From NCBI RefSeq assembly GCF_947492535.1, contig NZ_CANLNH010000011.1:108382-172381 (forward strand): a stretch of 64,000 bases of DNA, in the 5' to 3' direction. Below are positions 37,512 through 47,198 of the stretch, one piece after another (within the stretch, counting starts at the first letter, position 1; every line of letters starts with the position of its first letter). The stretch is from an uncultured Dokdonia sp. GTDB lineage: Bacteria > Bacteroidota > Bacteroidia > Flavobacteriales > Flavobacteriaceae. The notes under the pieces were generated by a model. It was not told the DNA's origin and did not search any database. It saw only the letters and a list, made by a program, of their open reading frames with translations. The translations under genes were made by a program, and so were the position numbers.

Positions 37512-39620
37512 ATGTCGCAAAGATACACTATTACAGCCGCTTTACCGTATACAAACGGTCCCATTCATATAGGTCACCTTGCAGGGGTTTATGTTCCTGC
37601 CGATATTTATGCGCGTTATTTACGTATGCAGGGAGCCGATGTTGCTTTTGTATGTGGAAGTGATGAACATGGTGTTCCAATTACCATCAAAGCCAAAAAA
37701 GAAGGGATTACACCTCAGGATGTAGTCGATAAATATCATGCGATTATCAAGCAATCCTTCCTTGATTTTGGAATTACGTTTGACAATTACTCACGTACTT
37801 CTGCTAAGATTCATCATGATACAGCATCCGACTTTTTTAAGACCATGTATGAGAAAGGGAAGTTTCTAGAAGAAACCAATGCCCAATTATATGATGCAGA
37901 AGCCAACCAATTTCTTGCCGATCGTTTTGTGACAGGGACCTGTCCTAAATGTGGATTTGAAGAAGCGTATGGAGATCAGTGTGAAAACTGTGGAACCTCT
38001 CATAATGCTACCGATTTAATCAATCCTAAAAGTGCGATTTCTGGAGCTGTACCATCACTTAAAGAAACTAAACACTGGTTTTTACCACTAGATCAATACG
38101 ATGCATTCTTTAAAGAATGGATTTTAAAAGGACATAAAAAAGATTGGAAAACAAATGTATATGGACAATGTAAATCATGGATTGATGATGGGTTACGTCC
38201 TCGTGCCGTAACACGTGATCTCGATTGGGGAATTCCTGTGCCTGTAGAAGGCGCTGATGGAAAAGTACTCTATGTGTGGTTTGATGCACCTATTGGCTAT
38301 ATCTCTGCAACCAAAGAATGGGCGGCACGAGAAGGGAAAGATTGGGAGCCGTATTGGAAAGATAAAAACACTAAACTCCTTCACTTTATTGGGAAGGATA
38401 ATATTGTGTTTCACTGTATTATTTTCCCTGCGATGTTAAAAGGACATGGCGATTATATCTTACCAGACAATGTGCCAGCTAATGAGTTTTTAAATCTAGA
38501 AGGTAACAAACTTTCTACCTCAAAAAACTGGGCCGTTTGGTTACACGAATATTTAGAAGATTTTCCAGATAAGCAAGATGTATTACGCTATGTATTAACA
38601 GCCAATGCACCTGAAGGAAAAGACAATGACTTTACGTGGAAGGACTTTCAACAACGTAATAATAGTGAACTCGTAGCCATTTTCGGAAACTTCATTAACC
38701 GTGTGGCTGTCCTCACAAAAAAATATTATGAGGGTGTAGTTCCTACACCTAATGCGTTTACTGACGTTGATCTAAAAACATTAGAAGAAGTACGTGCGTA
38801 TCCTGCCGTAATAGGTAGTAGTGTGGAAAAATACCGCTTTCGCGAAAGCCAAAACAGTCTTATGAATCTTGCACGACTAGGAAACAAATACCTAGCCGAT
38901 GCAGAACCTTGGAAAACCATCAAAACAGACGAAGAACGCACGAAAACAGTCATGTATGTTGCCCTTCAAATCGCAACTGCATTATCTGTACTTTCTGAAC
39001 CGTTTTTACCATTTACAAGTGCTAAGCTTAAAAACATACTAAATGTCAGTTCGAGCGCAGTCGAGAACGCTTTAGGTTGGGAAAACATTTCTAGCTTCTC
39101 CCCTTATCAGGGGGAGATGTCTGCCGATAAGGCAGACAGAGGGGGTCTTTTACCTCCTGGACATACATGTGGAACTTCGGAACTTCTTTTCTCAAAAATA
39201 GAAGACGTCGATATCCAAAAGCAGTTAGATAAACTAGTAGCAAGTAAAAAAGCCAATGAAGCCGAAAATGCGGTTGCCGAGCCTCAAAAAGAGACTATTG
39301 GTTTTGATGATTTTACAAAAATCGATATGCGTGTGGGTACTATTCTAGAGGCCGAAAAAGTGCCTAAAACCAAAAAGCTAATGAAGCTTACCGTAGATAC
39401 GGGCATTGATACACGTACCATTGTGTCTGGAATCGCCGAAAGCTTTACTGCCGAAGAAATTATAGGTAAAAAAGTAACCGTATTGGTAAATCTAGCGCCG
39501 CGTGCTTTACGTGGAGTAGAGAGTCAAGGAATGATCCTAATGACGGAAGACACCAATGGAAAACTCGTATTCTTAAATCCCGATACCGATGGGGTAAAAA
39601 ATGGGGAGACAATTAATTAA
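37512..39620 (+). CDS. metG: Methionyl-tRNA synthetase with C-terminal tRNA-binding domain
   Basis: A 702-residue cytoplasmic enzyme that charges tRNA(Met). Visible: HIGH motif ([11 protein letters not shown], about residues 15-25), four-Cys zinc knuckle (CPKCG ... CENCG, about 142-160), KMSKS equivalent (KLSTSK, near 340), the helical anticodon domain to about 515, and a Trbp111-like tRNA-binding domain ([32 protein letters not shown]). The linker between the last two has an extra segment of about 40 residues ([24 protein letters not shown]) encoded by intergenic-type repeats (39044-39145). Nearby, a 15/16 palindrome copy is read as YRFRESQ. The frame is intact and the enzyme is probably active. 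Confidence 0.97.
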   Translation: MSQRYTITAALPYTNGPIHIGHLAGVYVPADIYARYLRMQGADVAFVCGSDEHGVPITIKAKKEGITPQDVVDKYHAIIKQSFLDFGITFDNYSRTSAKIHHDTASDFFKTMYEKGKFLEETNAQLYDAEANQFLADRFVTGTCPKCGFEEAYGDQCENCGTSHNATDLINPKSAISGAVPSLKETKHWFLPLDQYDAFFKEWILKGHKKDWKTNVYGQCKSWIDDGLRPRAVTRDLDWGIPVPVEGADGKVLYVWFDAPIGYISATKEWAAREGKDWEPYWKDKNTKLLHFIGKDNIVFHCIIFPAMLKGHGDYILPDNVPANEFLNLEGNKLSTSKNWAVWLHEYLEDFPDKQDVLRYVLTANAPEGKDNDFTWKDFQQRNNSELVAIFGNFINRVAVLTKKYYEGVVPTPNAFTDVDLKTLEEVRAYPAVIGSSVEKYRFRESQNSLMNLARLGNKYLADAEPWKTIKTDEERTKTVMYVALQIATALSVLSEPFLPFTSAKLKNILNVSSSAVENALGWENISSFSPYQGEMSADKADRGGLLPPGHTCGTSELLFSKIEDVDIQKQLDKLVASKKANEAENAVAEPQKETIGFDDFTKIDMRVGTILEAEKVPKTKKLMKLTVDTGIDTRTIVSGIAESFTAEEIIGKKVTVLVNLAPRALRGVESQGMILMTEDTNGKLVFLNPDTDGVKNGETIN
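38835..38850. repeat. Near-perfect palindrome copy in metG
   Basis: CGCTTTCGCGAAAGCC, one mismatch, read in frame as FRES rather than FAKA. Confidence 0.85.
39044..39145. repeat. Two interspersed repeats embedded in the metG reading frame
   Basis: 39044-39068 (TGTCAGTTCGAGCGCAGTCG...) matches the reverse complement of 44422-44447. 39098-39138 holds two hairpins: CTCCCC/GGGGAG and TGTCTGCC/GGCAGACA. These look like ordinary flavobacterial intergenic repeats, here translated. Confidence 0.8.
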
Positions 39621-39679
39621 ATTCACTTTGTAACAACATCATTAACAATTACATAAATGAGCAAGTATCACCTTTATTT

Positions 39680-41133
39680 ATGAAATCACTTATTTATTTT
39701 TTAATTATTTTTATAAGCTCAACTCTTTATAGTCAAGAGACTATTTTAAGTTTTCAGAATCTTGACATAAAAAAAATATCAAAAATGTAGAGAATTATTC
39801 TCTCTCTGATGAGAAGACAAACAATCTTGCTATAATTTTAGGTCAAAAAGATAAGATAACTGGATATTTATACAATTCCAACTTTGAAAAAATAGGAGAA
39901 GCTGCTGGAATAAGTCTTAAAAAAAAATATAGTGAAATTATAGGGTATAGTATTACTAATGAGTCTATATATACCCTAGTTTATAGTACAGATTCTGGTA
40001 AAAATTTTGAATATAGTACTATCAACTTTGAAACTGGAAAAATTGTATCTAATGAAATTGATTTCAAACTTGATGACGAATTTTACTTAGAAACCATTCA
40101 TTATAAGAACAGGATGATCATGATGAGTGCAACTAAAAATGATCTACTTATATTAAGAGAGTTTACAGAAGATTTTACATTTGAAGAAATGTCTCCGTTT
40201 CGCTTAGATAACCCAAACGAGGATCATAAATTACTTACAAATCAATTTAGTTTTAATGCTTTTGACCCATTTAAAACAACCATATACGGAATAACTAAAA
40301 TTGATAACAATGTCCCTAACACTATATCACACACCTCTAACAAAAGTAAACTATATCAAAAAGACGATAATATATATATTACTGTTGAGGATGAAAAATC
40401 AAAAAGAACTATTTTAAAAATCCTTAACCTTTCAGACCTTAAATTGATTACTAAAACTTTAAAATATCCAGAAGGAAAAAAAGAAAACTTTAAAAACTTC
40501 AATTCTTTTATATACGGGCAATACTTCTTCCATATTGCAAGTTCTGGAGATGAAATGATTTTTCAAGTTAAAAGCTTTGATAATTTAATTATTAAAGAAT
40601 TTTATGTAGCTAAAGAAAGTACTATTGAATTTAAAAACTCTCCAATATTTCAAAGAGGCTCTACATATAGTTATGGCTCAGGAAAAAAAAACCTTAATAC
40701 AACAAAGCAATTTTTAAGAAAAATTACTAGTAGTAATTTAGGAATTTCTGTATATCAAGAGAATAACAACTATCAAATTACTTTTGGAAGCAGTGAAGTG
40801 ATTTTTAATAGTGGAAGGTTATCAAATTTTCAATCAAGAGGGACAACCTTTAATACACCTGGAGGTTCTGTATTTGTCCCATCATATAGTCCAACTTTTT
40901 CTTCTTTTAATAGTTATGGACGTTCAAAAGATGTATTTACAAATGGACTTTTTGATAATACGTTTAATCATATTGAAGGAGAAGTGCTTGAAAACAACAT
41001 TTTTGATCGTATAAAAGAGTTTCAAGACGAACTAAAATGGGATACTGCAGAAGATGTTTTTATTCATAACGGTACAACCTATTTTAGCTATTGGAATACT
41101 AGGGAACAAACATATTTTTTGCTTCAGTTTTAA
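39680..41133 (+). pseudogene. Frameshifted member of the exported ~480-residue family (copy A1)
   Basis: The ATG at 39680 opens a signal peptide (MKSLIYFLIIFISSTLYSQ) but the frame stops at 39788-39790. After the A8 run at 39769-39776 the next frame continues without a stop to 41133; adding one A would join them into about 485 residues starting like copies A2 (41395) and A3 (47199). Shared features are ETILSF-type N terminus, TTKQFLRKITSSNLGISVYQ near the middle, and NIFDRIKEFQ near the C terminus. It may be a pseudogene, a slippage-controlled (phase-variable) gene or a sequencing error. No known domain is recognised. It is preceded by metG and followed by a serine-hydrolase gene remnant. Confidence 0.8.
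39769..39776 (+). other. A8 homopolymer at the frameshift in copy A1
   Basis: Eight consecutive A bases. With nine the two frames fuse. A slippage-prone site. Confidence 0.85.
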
Positions 41134-41207
41134 TCCTGCAACACCTCTTTAATCCTAGAGATAAATACACCATTGCTCGTCCATGATTTTCCGAGGCTAC
41201 AATGATT
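41130..41207 (-). pseudogene. 3' remnant of the neighbouring serine-hydrolase gene
   Basis: Read on the minus strand, this encodes LGKSWTSNGVFISRIKEVLQD and a stop, matching the last 20 or so codons of the intact gene ending at 42851 (LGKSWTSNGVFISRIKEELLD). About 60 of 65 bases agree (41143-41207 against 42864-42928). A one-base deletion breaks the frame at its upstream end and the rest of the gene is absent. Its stop overlaps the A1 stop codon. Confidence 0.9.
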
Positions 41208-41394
41208 TAGGTGTTTCCAATTTCTGATAGTGAAAACACTAAGAGACTATAGTTAGTTTGATGTTATAACCCTTATGATTCAAAAGATTAAAATTCATGA
41301 ATTTTAAGAAATAATTTTTGTTATTTAATAGAATAACAACTAGTTTTATTGATATAGCTTAACAAATATTCTTCTTTAAGTAGAAAATTGAATT

Positions 41395-42840
41395 ATGAAA
41401 AAAATAAGTATTATTATACTCTTGCTTTCTAATCTTTTTGCAAAGTCGCAAGAAATAATAAACACTATAGATGTTAGTGATTTAAATGCTAAAAAAATTG
41501 AATTATTTAATGTTTTTAATAGCAATGATGATAAAAAGGTTGTTCATTTACTTAAACATAAGAGAGAATTACACGCCTCTCTTTATGATAAAAGACTAAA
41601 CCCCATTGGTGAAAAAATATTTCTTGAAAAATTTAAAAATTACCGTGAATCAATCAGTGGTCATTCTAATAATGGGAACAGGTTTTCTATATATTTAAAT
41701 GACGATCATGAAAAGTGGGCCGTTTTATCTCTCGATTTTGACACATACGAAGTATTGATCAAGGACTATGACATTAAATTACGATCTCAAGATTTTCTTA
41801 ACAGTTTTTCTGTAAATGACTCCCATTATATAGTCACAATAAAAAAACATTCATCTATAGTTTTTATCCATAAGTTATATCCAGATGGAAGCTATACATC
41901 AACAGAGTATGACTTTTCTAGTGTAGATTTTTCTGGTGGTTTACGCTCTATCGGAAATCTTCACAAATTAATGAATGCTTCATCAGAAACTTTTCAAACA
42001 GATTTAATTAGAAATGATGTTCCTATATCCCTCAGGTCAACCAATGAAAAAGTAAAACTTTATGTAAATGAAAATAGTATTTCAATGACAATTGATAATT
42101 CTAGAGATTATACTTACATACTTCATTTGGACAAATACAATAGTGATAAAAAAAGTACTATAATTACTAAAGACAAAATGAAAGAACGTTCCTCTTTTGA
42201 GGATTCAAATTCGTTTATTTACGGCAATCATATTTTTAGCGTGAAATCTACTTTTGAAGAACTCAAATTTTCTGTTACTGATCTTTCTAATTTAAAAGTG
42301 GTAAAAACCTATTCGGCATTAAAAAATGACCCTATTAATTTTAAAAGCACAGCTATTCTAAATCAAAAGTCTGGAAACAAAAATACCAAACCAATAAATA
42401 CCACAGAAGATTTTCTAGAAAAAATAACAAACTCTAAACCTGCAATAAGTGTTTATGAACAAAATAATAAACTTATTGTAACTATAGGCGCTTCAAAACA
42501 AGACAATAGTAAAGAAGAAGCATTAGCTGTTATATCTACATTAGTTGGAGGTTCTCTTGGAGCGGGTGCCGTTTATAGTTCAAACGCAAATGCCATTGAT
42601 AATAATTTCCTTGATTATTCAAGAACTAAAACAACTCGATTCCAAACTGTCTTAGATAAAAATTTTAATCAAATTCAAGATATTGCTATAGAAGAAAATG
42701 TATTTGATAAAATTAAAAACTACGATCTTAACAATGATATTCAAGGCATGAAAGCTCTCTATAAGTTGAATGATACATTTTATTATAGTTTCATTGATGA
42801 GAATACAAATCAGATTAAAACTGTAGCATTTTTACAATAA
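41395..42840 (+). CDS. Exported ~480-residue family of unknown function (copy A2)
   Basis: A 481-residue protein with a signal peptide (MKKISIIILLLSNLFAKSQ). It shares layout with A1 and A3: an N-terminal region of short beta-strand repeats (KWAVLSLDFDTYEV, FIHKLYPDGSYTSTEYDF), the central motif FLEKITNSKPAISVYEQNNKLIVTIGA, a glycine-rich hydrophobic patch (LVGGSLGAGA), and C-terminal FQTVLDKNFNQIQDI ... NVFDKIKNY ... LNDTFYYSF. The repeats suggest a propeller-like fold, but no named family is recognised. It is convergent with the serine-hydrolase gene 10 bases away. Overall identity to A1 is visibly lower than that of the flanking hydrolase tails. Confidence 0.8.
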   Translation: MKKISIIILLLSNLFAKSQEIINTIDVSDLNAKKIELFNVFNSNDDKKVVHLLKHKRELHASLYDKRLNPIGEKIFLEKFKNYRESISGHSNNGNRFSIYLNDDHEKWAVLSLDFDTYEVLIKDYDIKLRSQDFLNSFSVNDSHYIVTIKKHSSIVFIHKLYPDGSYTSTEYDFSSVDFSGGLRSIGNLHKLMNASSETFQTDLIRNDVPISLRSTNEKVKLYVNENSISMTIDNSRDYTYILHLDKYNSDKKSTIITKDKMKERSSFEDSNSFIYGNHIFSVKSTFEELKFSVTDLSNLKVVKTYSALKNDPINFKSTAILNQKSGNKNTKPINTTEDFLEKITNSKPAISVYEQNNKLIVTIGASKQDNSKEEALAVISTLVGGSLGAGAVYSSNANAIDNNFLDYSRTKTTRFQTVLDKNFNQIQDIAIEENVFDKIKNYDLNNDIQGMKALYKLNDTFYYSFIDENTNQIKTVAFLQ

Positions 42841-42850
42841 AACTTTCTAA

Positions 42851-43954
42851 CTAATCAAGTAACTCCTCTTTAATTCGAGAGATAAATACACCATTGCTCG
42901 TCCATGATTTTCCGAGACGTACAATGATGAGATCTTCATTGGGAGATACATATACTTGTTGTCCTAAAATACCAAGCGCATAAAAGTCGTCGCCACAGTC
43001 TTTACTATACCATTGGTATTGGTAACAATCATTTGCATTATTAGGGGTTACTAATTTTTCTACCCATGCCTTTGGTACAATTTGTTTGCCTTTGTACTCG
43101 CCTTTATGAATCATTAAACGTGCAATCTTAGCTAGGTCAATAGCGGTAGTATTCAAACAACAAAACGCTTTGGTATTTTTATTTTTCTCATCATCATAAC
43201 TCCACGTAGCAGGATTTTCCATCTCTAAGGGAATCCATAGTTTTGCTTCTAGGTATTTCCCCAGTTGCATCTCGGTCACACGCTCTACAGCAATACCAAG
43301 CAAGGTCGTACACACACTTTGATACTCATGATGCGTTCCTGGTTCATAATTAAATTCCATCTTAGAAATCTGCTTGAGTTGCTTCTTCCCGTAATACAAA
43401 CGACTTACCTCATCAAACGGACTACTATACGTCTCATCAAATTCCAATCCTGCACGCATATCAAGGAGATGTTCTAACGTGAGCCTTTTAAACATTGGAT
43501 CAGCTTTATTGAGCTCTGGGATATACTTGGTAATTGGGTCGTGTACACTTTCTATTTTCCCTTCTTCTATAGCAATGCCCACCAACAAAGACGTCACCGA
43601 TTTAGAGACCGAAAAGATATTAGAAATCGAATCCCGTTTATACCCTTCATAATAGTTTTCAAAGACAATTGCATCCTCTTTTATCACCAGAAAAGCTGTC
43701 GTTTCCGAATAGTCATCTAACACCTGATCCATCACATACCGTTGGCCTTTTACAGAAAAGGTAAGGGAATCCATTTTTCTAGAAGCATCAGAGTTACTCC
43801 CGTCTTTAAAATAAAACGTGTTTTCTCCTGTATTCACTTCGGTATATGGAAATATTTTATGATCATCGATATCGGCTTTGTAATACCTGATCATACGTCC
43901 ATAATGACAGGATTGTAAACAGATCAGGAAAAGGAAAAAGATTATTTTTTTCAT
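42851..43954 (-). CDS. Serine hydrolase, class C beta-lactamase-like, lipoprotein
   Basis: The start at 43954 is chosen because it begins a lipoprotein signal (MKKIIFFLFLICLQSC, Cys16); an in-frame ATG 27 bases upstream only adds a hydrophilic leader. 367 residues. The SxxK motif is in FSVSKSVTSLL, HEYQS serves as the Y-x-N/S motif and the C-terminal LGILGQQVYVSPNEDLIIVRLG region is typical of the family (esterase/DD-peptidase/beta-lactamase fold). The substrate is unknown. Its 3' end is duplicated at 41130-41207. Confidence 0.9.
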   Translation of the reverse strand: MKKIIFFLFLICLQSCHYGRMIRYYKADIDDHKIFPYTEVNTGENTFYFKDGSNSDASRKMDSLTFSVKGQRYVMDQVLDDYSETTAFLVIKEDAIVFENYYEGYKRDSISNIFSVSKSVTSLLVGIAIEEGKIESVHDPITKYIPELNKADPMFKRLTLEHLLDMRAGLEFDETYSSPFDEVSRLYYGKKQLKQISKMEFNYEPGTHHEYQSVCTTLLGIAVERVTEMQLGKYLEAKLWIPLEMENPATWSYDDEKNKNTKAFCCLNTTAIDLAKIARLMIHKGEYKGKQIVPKAWVEKLVTPNNANDCYQYQWYSKDCGDDFYALGILGQQVYVSPNEDLIIVRLGKSWTSNGVFISRIKEELLD

Positions 43955-44122
43955 AGCTCGCTTGGTATTGATTCTGTACAAACATATTTCCTTTTCAGCG
44001 CGTAAACGTATAATATGCTAGGATTGTGGCGAAACCTCGCTTCTTTGGGGTGAGTTTTTTAGACAATCTAGAAAGGTATCATTTTAGAGAAGTTTCCATA
44101 ATTATATTCGAAGCATCTTTTA

Positions 44123-44351
44123 TTAATTAACGTGAATTCGGTATTAGTTTTTCTTCTTTTTCTCAAGTATAACAAGGAGTTTTCGTTAAAAATTTTTGAA
44201 GCCTTGGAAAAAATTTAGGAAATTCCTTGTGGTTTTTCGCTTCAAGCGAAAAAATACCTAAGAAAAAGCGTCTTTTCTTTTGGTTCTGTTTTCTTTGGAC
44301 GAGCAAAGAAAATGAACAAACATGTTTATTATGAGTTAATTAAGTGAATTC
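44123..44351. repeat. Direct repeats flanking a 196-base segment
   Basis: The 17- and 16-base repeats differ by one missing C and enclose 44140-44335, which contains a hairpin but no reading frame. It could be a small non-autonomous element or a recombination site. Confidence 0.5.
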
Positions 44352-44421
44352 TAGCATAATCATACTAAAGATGGACTAATTATTTGCGTCAATCCCGTTA
44401 ATTATTCTTCTTAAAGTTAAA

Positions 44422-44447
44422 TTCTCGACTGCACTCGAACGGACAGA
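44422..44447 (-). repeat. Interspersed repeat, reverse copy of the one in metG
   Basis: TTCTCGACTGCACTCGAACGGACAG is the reverse complement, with few changes, of 39044-39068. Confidence 0.75.
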
Positions 44448-44524
44448 ACTTCCTTTTTTAAAGCAATCAATACATCTTTATTTTAATTACTTTTGAATTC
44501 GTTTATATATTCATCACGCATATT

Positions 44525-45007
44525 ATGTCCAAATTTTTACATCTAGCTATATATTTTCTATCAATTATTGGATGTATAAAAGAAACACAAGGCACAAAAT
44601 TATCATCCGGTTTTTACTTTATTGATGATACAAAAGGTGTAGAACGTATACTAGAAGATACTCAGGAACATTTCTTTATTTCGCCAACAGCCATTACGTC
44701 TATTTCTACAATAGCAAGCGTAAAAACAGAAGTTATAAAAACGAAAGTGTTTAAGAAAACAGAAAAAAAGTACGGATTACGTTTCCAATTAAATGATCAA
44801 GGCAAAAAAGCCATGCGAGTAGCGTCTAAAAAAGCTTTTGAAGCTAAACAACGTATCGCTTTAATTATTGATAATAACCTAGTACTCGCGCCTTATATGT
44901 ACTATGAAATCATTGACGGTTTCTTTTTTATTCAAATAGACCTTCCCAAAGAAGAAGTGAAAGCAATAGAAAAACGTATTAAAACCGCCATGAGAATCCA
45001 GAATTAA
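44525..45007 (+). CDS. Stand-alone SecDF P1-head-like lipoprotein
   Basis: A 160-residue protein with a short hydrophobic N terminus and lipobox-like SIIGC (about Cys17). Residues 75-160 (YGLRFQLNDQGKKAMRVASKKAF, RIALIIDNNLVLAPYM, GFFFIQI) resemble the head subdomain of the P1 periplasmic domain of SecD/SecF, which binds preprotein during translocation. Here it has no transmembrane transporter part, so it is not SecD itself. Isolated P1-head proteins exist in Bacteroidota with unknown role. It precedes tex by 43 bases on the same strand and may be co-transcribed. Confidence 0.8.
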   Translation: MSKFLHLAIYFLSIIGCIKETQGTKLSSGFYFIDDTKGVERILEDTQEHFFISPTAITSISTIASVKTEVIKTKVFKKTEKKYGLRFQLNDQGKKAMRVASKKAFEAKQRIALIIDNNLVLAPYMYYEIIDGFFFIQIDLPKEEVKAIEKRIKTAMRIQN

Positions 45008-45050
45008 CGGCTGTCCTTTTAAAATACTAACTCCATTTCGTTATTTTTGA

Positions 45051-47189
45051 ATGTATCTAAAAAATGAGTCCTTGTTATACTACATTCAAAAACACACCCA
45101 ACTTCCTGAATCAGGTATTAAAAACACCCTAAAATTACTTGCCGAAGATTGCACATTACCCTTTATAGCTCGGTATCGTAAAGAAGTCACAGGAAATCTT
45201 GATGAAGTAGAGATCGGACAGATTATTTCTTTTAAAGAACAGTTTGAAACCCTTGAAAAACGAAAAACAGCGATCTTAAAAGCAATAGAAGAGCAAGGCC
45301 TATTGACAGACGAATTACGTGCTAAAATAAACTCTGCACAAGATCTTACAACGGTAGAAGACATCTACCTTCCGTATAAGAAGAAGCGTAAAACCAAAGC
45401 AGAAACGGCACGTAAAAACGGACTAGAACCCCTGGCAAAGATGATCATGAGTCAGAATGCGCGTGATGTAGAAGGGTTAGCGCATCGATATACAAACAAT
45501 GAAGTCCCTTCTGCTGAAGATGCCTTAGAAGGCGCACGCCATATCATTGCCGAGTGGATTAATGAACGTGCTGATATCCGATCAGGAATCAGATATCAAT
45601 TAGAGCGTTTTGCCATGATCGAAACCAAGGTGGTCAAAGCCAAAGAAAATGACGAAAAAGCACAAAAATTTAGAGATTATTTCAATTGGTCAGAATCCTT
45701 AAGCAGGTGTCCTTCGCATCGTTTATTGGCTATTCTACGAGCGGAATCAGAAAGTTTTATCCGCGTTAAAATTACGATTGATGATGAGCGTGCCTTAGAA
45801 AAAATAGAACGCAAGATCATCAGATCACATAATGAATGTGCTGCACAAATCGAACTCGCAATCAAAGATGCGTACAAGCGTTTGTTACTACCGTCATTAT
45901 CAAACGAAGCCTTATCTGAAGCCAAAAAGAAAGCCGATGAAACCGCCATTCAAGTATTTGCGAAAAATTTGCAACAACTTCTTCTCGGTGCGCCGCTTGG
46001 TGAAAAACGTATTCTTGCGATTGATCCTGGATTTAGAACGGGATGTAAAGTCGTTTGTTTGGATGCACAAGGCACCTTATTACATAATGAAACTATCTAT
46101 CCACATGCACCCAAAAATGATGACAAAGGTGCTATTAAGAAGATAAGTTCGCTTACAGATGCCTATAAAATTGAGGCGATTGCGATTGGAAATGGTACCG
46201 CTTCTCGCGAAACCGAACGCCTCATCAAACGCATTCATTTTAAAAATGAGATGCAGGTATTTGTTGTGAGTGAAGCAGGTGCTTCGATTTATTCGGCGTC
46301 TAAAATTGCCAGAGATGAATTTCCCAATTATGATGTCACGGTACGTGGTGCGGTTTCCATTGGAAGGCGTTTGGCAGATCCGTTAGCCGAGCTCGTAAAG
46401 ATCGATGCTAAATCTATCGGTGTAGGGCAATACCAGCACGATGTTGATCAGACAGCACTTAAGAATAGCTTAGATCGTGTGGTGGAGACTTGTGTAAATC
46501 GTGTGGGTGTTAATATCAATACCGCAAGTGCTCCCTTACTGAGTTACGTATCGGGAATTGGACCCAAATTGGCAGAAGGGATTATACGCTTTCGCGAAAG
46601 CGAGGGCTCATTTACGACCAGAACTGCCATAAAGAAAGTACCTCGTCTAGGAGGAAAAGCTTTTGAGCAAGCCGCAGGATTTCTAAGAATCAAAGATGCC
46701 GAAAATCCGCTAGATGATTCTTCTGTGCATCCAGAACGGTATAAACTCGTACAGCAAATAGCCAAAGATCAGCAGATTTCTATTTCAGAAATGATAGGAA
46801 ATAGCGCGCTTTTAAAAAGGATTGATCTCCAAAAATATGTCACCGAAGCGGTAGGTATGCCTACACTTACCGATATTATCACCGAACTCGAAAAACCAGG
46901 ATTGGACATCCGTGAAAAAGCAAAGGTCTTTACGTTTAATCAAAATATCAGAACGATTGAAGATGTGCAAGCTGGGCAGTTACTTCCAGGCATTGTGAAT
47001 AATATCACCAACTTTGGATGCTTTGTCGATATTGGGATTAAAGAAAGCGGACTCATTCATATCTCAAATCTCGCTGATGGTTTTGTATCAGATGTTTCGG
47101 CGCATGTGAGCTTACAACAACAAATTATAGTGAAAGTGTTGGAGGTTGACATTTCGCGAAAGCGTATTCAACTAAAATTACATACATAA
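45051..47189 (+). CDS. tex: Tex-family RNA-binding transcription accessory protein
   Basis: A 712-residue cytoplasmic nucleic-acid-binding protein. Order: N-terminal helical Tex region (LPFIARYRKEVTGNLDEV), YqgF/RNase H-like domain (AIDPGFRTGCKVV, about 325-450), helix-hairpin-helix (GIGPKLAEGII), and C-terminal S1 domain (GIVNNITNFGCFVDIGI). Length is normal for the family. Tex affects transcript stability and transcription. Two palindrome matches lie inside: a perfect one (46587-46602, read IRFRESE in the HhH region) and a half copy near the 3' end (47152-47164, read ISRKRIQ). A3 follows after 9 bases, so an operon is likely. Confidence 0.96.
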   Translation: MYLKNESLLYYIQKHTQLPESGIKNTLKLLAEDCTLPFIARYRKEVTGNLDEVEIGQIISFKEQFETLEKRKTAILKAIEEQGLLTDELRAKINSAQDLTTVEDIYLPYKKKRKTKAETARKNGLEPLAKMIMSQNARDVEGLAHRYTNNEVPSAEDALEGARHIIAEWINERADIRSGIRYQLERFAMIETKVVKAKENDEKAQKFRDYFNWSESLSRCPSHRLLAILRAESESFIRVKITIDDERALEKIERKIIRSHNECAAQIELAIKDAYKRLLLPSLSNEALSEAKKKADETAIQVFAKNLQQLLLGAPLGEKRILAIDPGFRTGCKVVCLDAQGTLLHNETIYPHAPKNDDKGAIKKISSLTDAYKIEAIAIGNGTASRETERLIKRIHFKNEMQVFVVSEAGASIYSASKIARDEFPNYDVTVRGAVSIGRRLADPLAELVKIDAKSIGVGQYQHDVDQTALKNSLDRVVETCVNRVGVNINTASAPLLSYVSGIGPKLAEGIIRFRESEGSFTTRTAIKKVPRLGGKAFEQAAGFLRIKDAENPLDDSSVHPERYKLVQQIAKDQQISISEMIGNSALLKRIDLQKYVTEAVGMPTLTDIITELEKPGLDIREKAKVFTFNQNIRTIEDVQAGQLLPGIVNNITNFGCFVDIGIKESGLIHISNLADGFVSDVSAHVSLQQQIIVKVLEVDISRKRIQLKLHT
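46587..46602. repeat. Perfect palindrome copy inside tex
   Basis: TACGCTTTCGCGAAAGCG in the HhH part, read as RFRES (the other frame from AFAKA). Confidence 0.95.
47152..47164. repeat. Partial palindrome copy at the 3' end of tex
   Basis: TTTCGCGAAAGCG followed by TA; the left arm is incomplete. Confidence 0.75.
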
Positions 47190-47198
47190 TTATAACCT

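Larger units (their letters stand above)
43982..44524. other. Intergenic region with direct repeats and hairpin
   Basis: No gene. A segment of about 200 bases is flanked by TTAATTAACGTGAATTC (44123-44139) and TTAATTAAGTGAATTC (44336-44351). Inside are the hairpin TTTTTCGCTT/AAGCGAAAAA (44233-44253) and a T/G-rich stretch (TCTTTTGGTTCTGTTTTCTTTGG) typical of intergenic repeats. 44422-44447 is a reverse copy of the repeat seen in metG. Confidence 0.7.
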
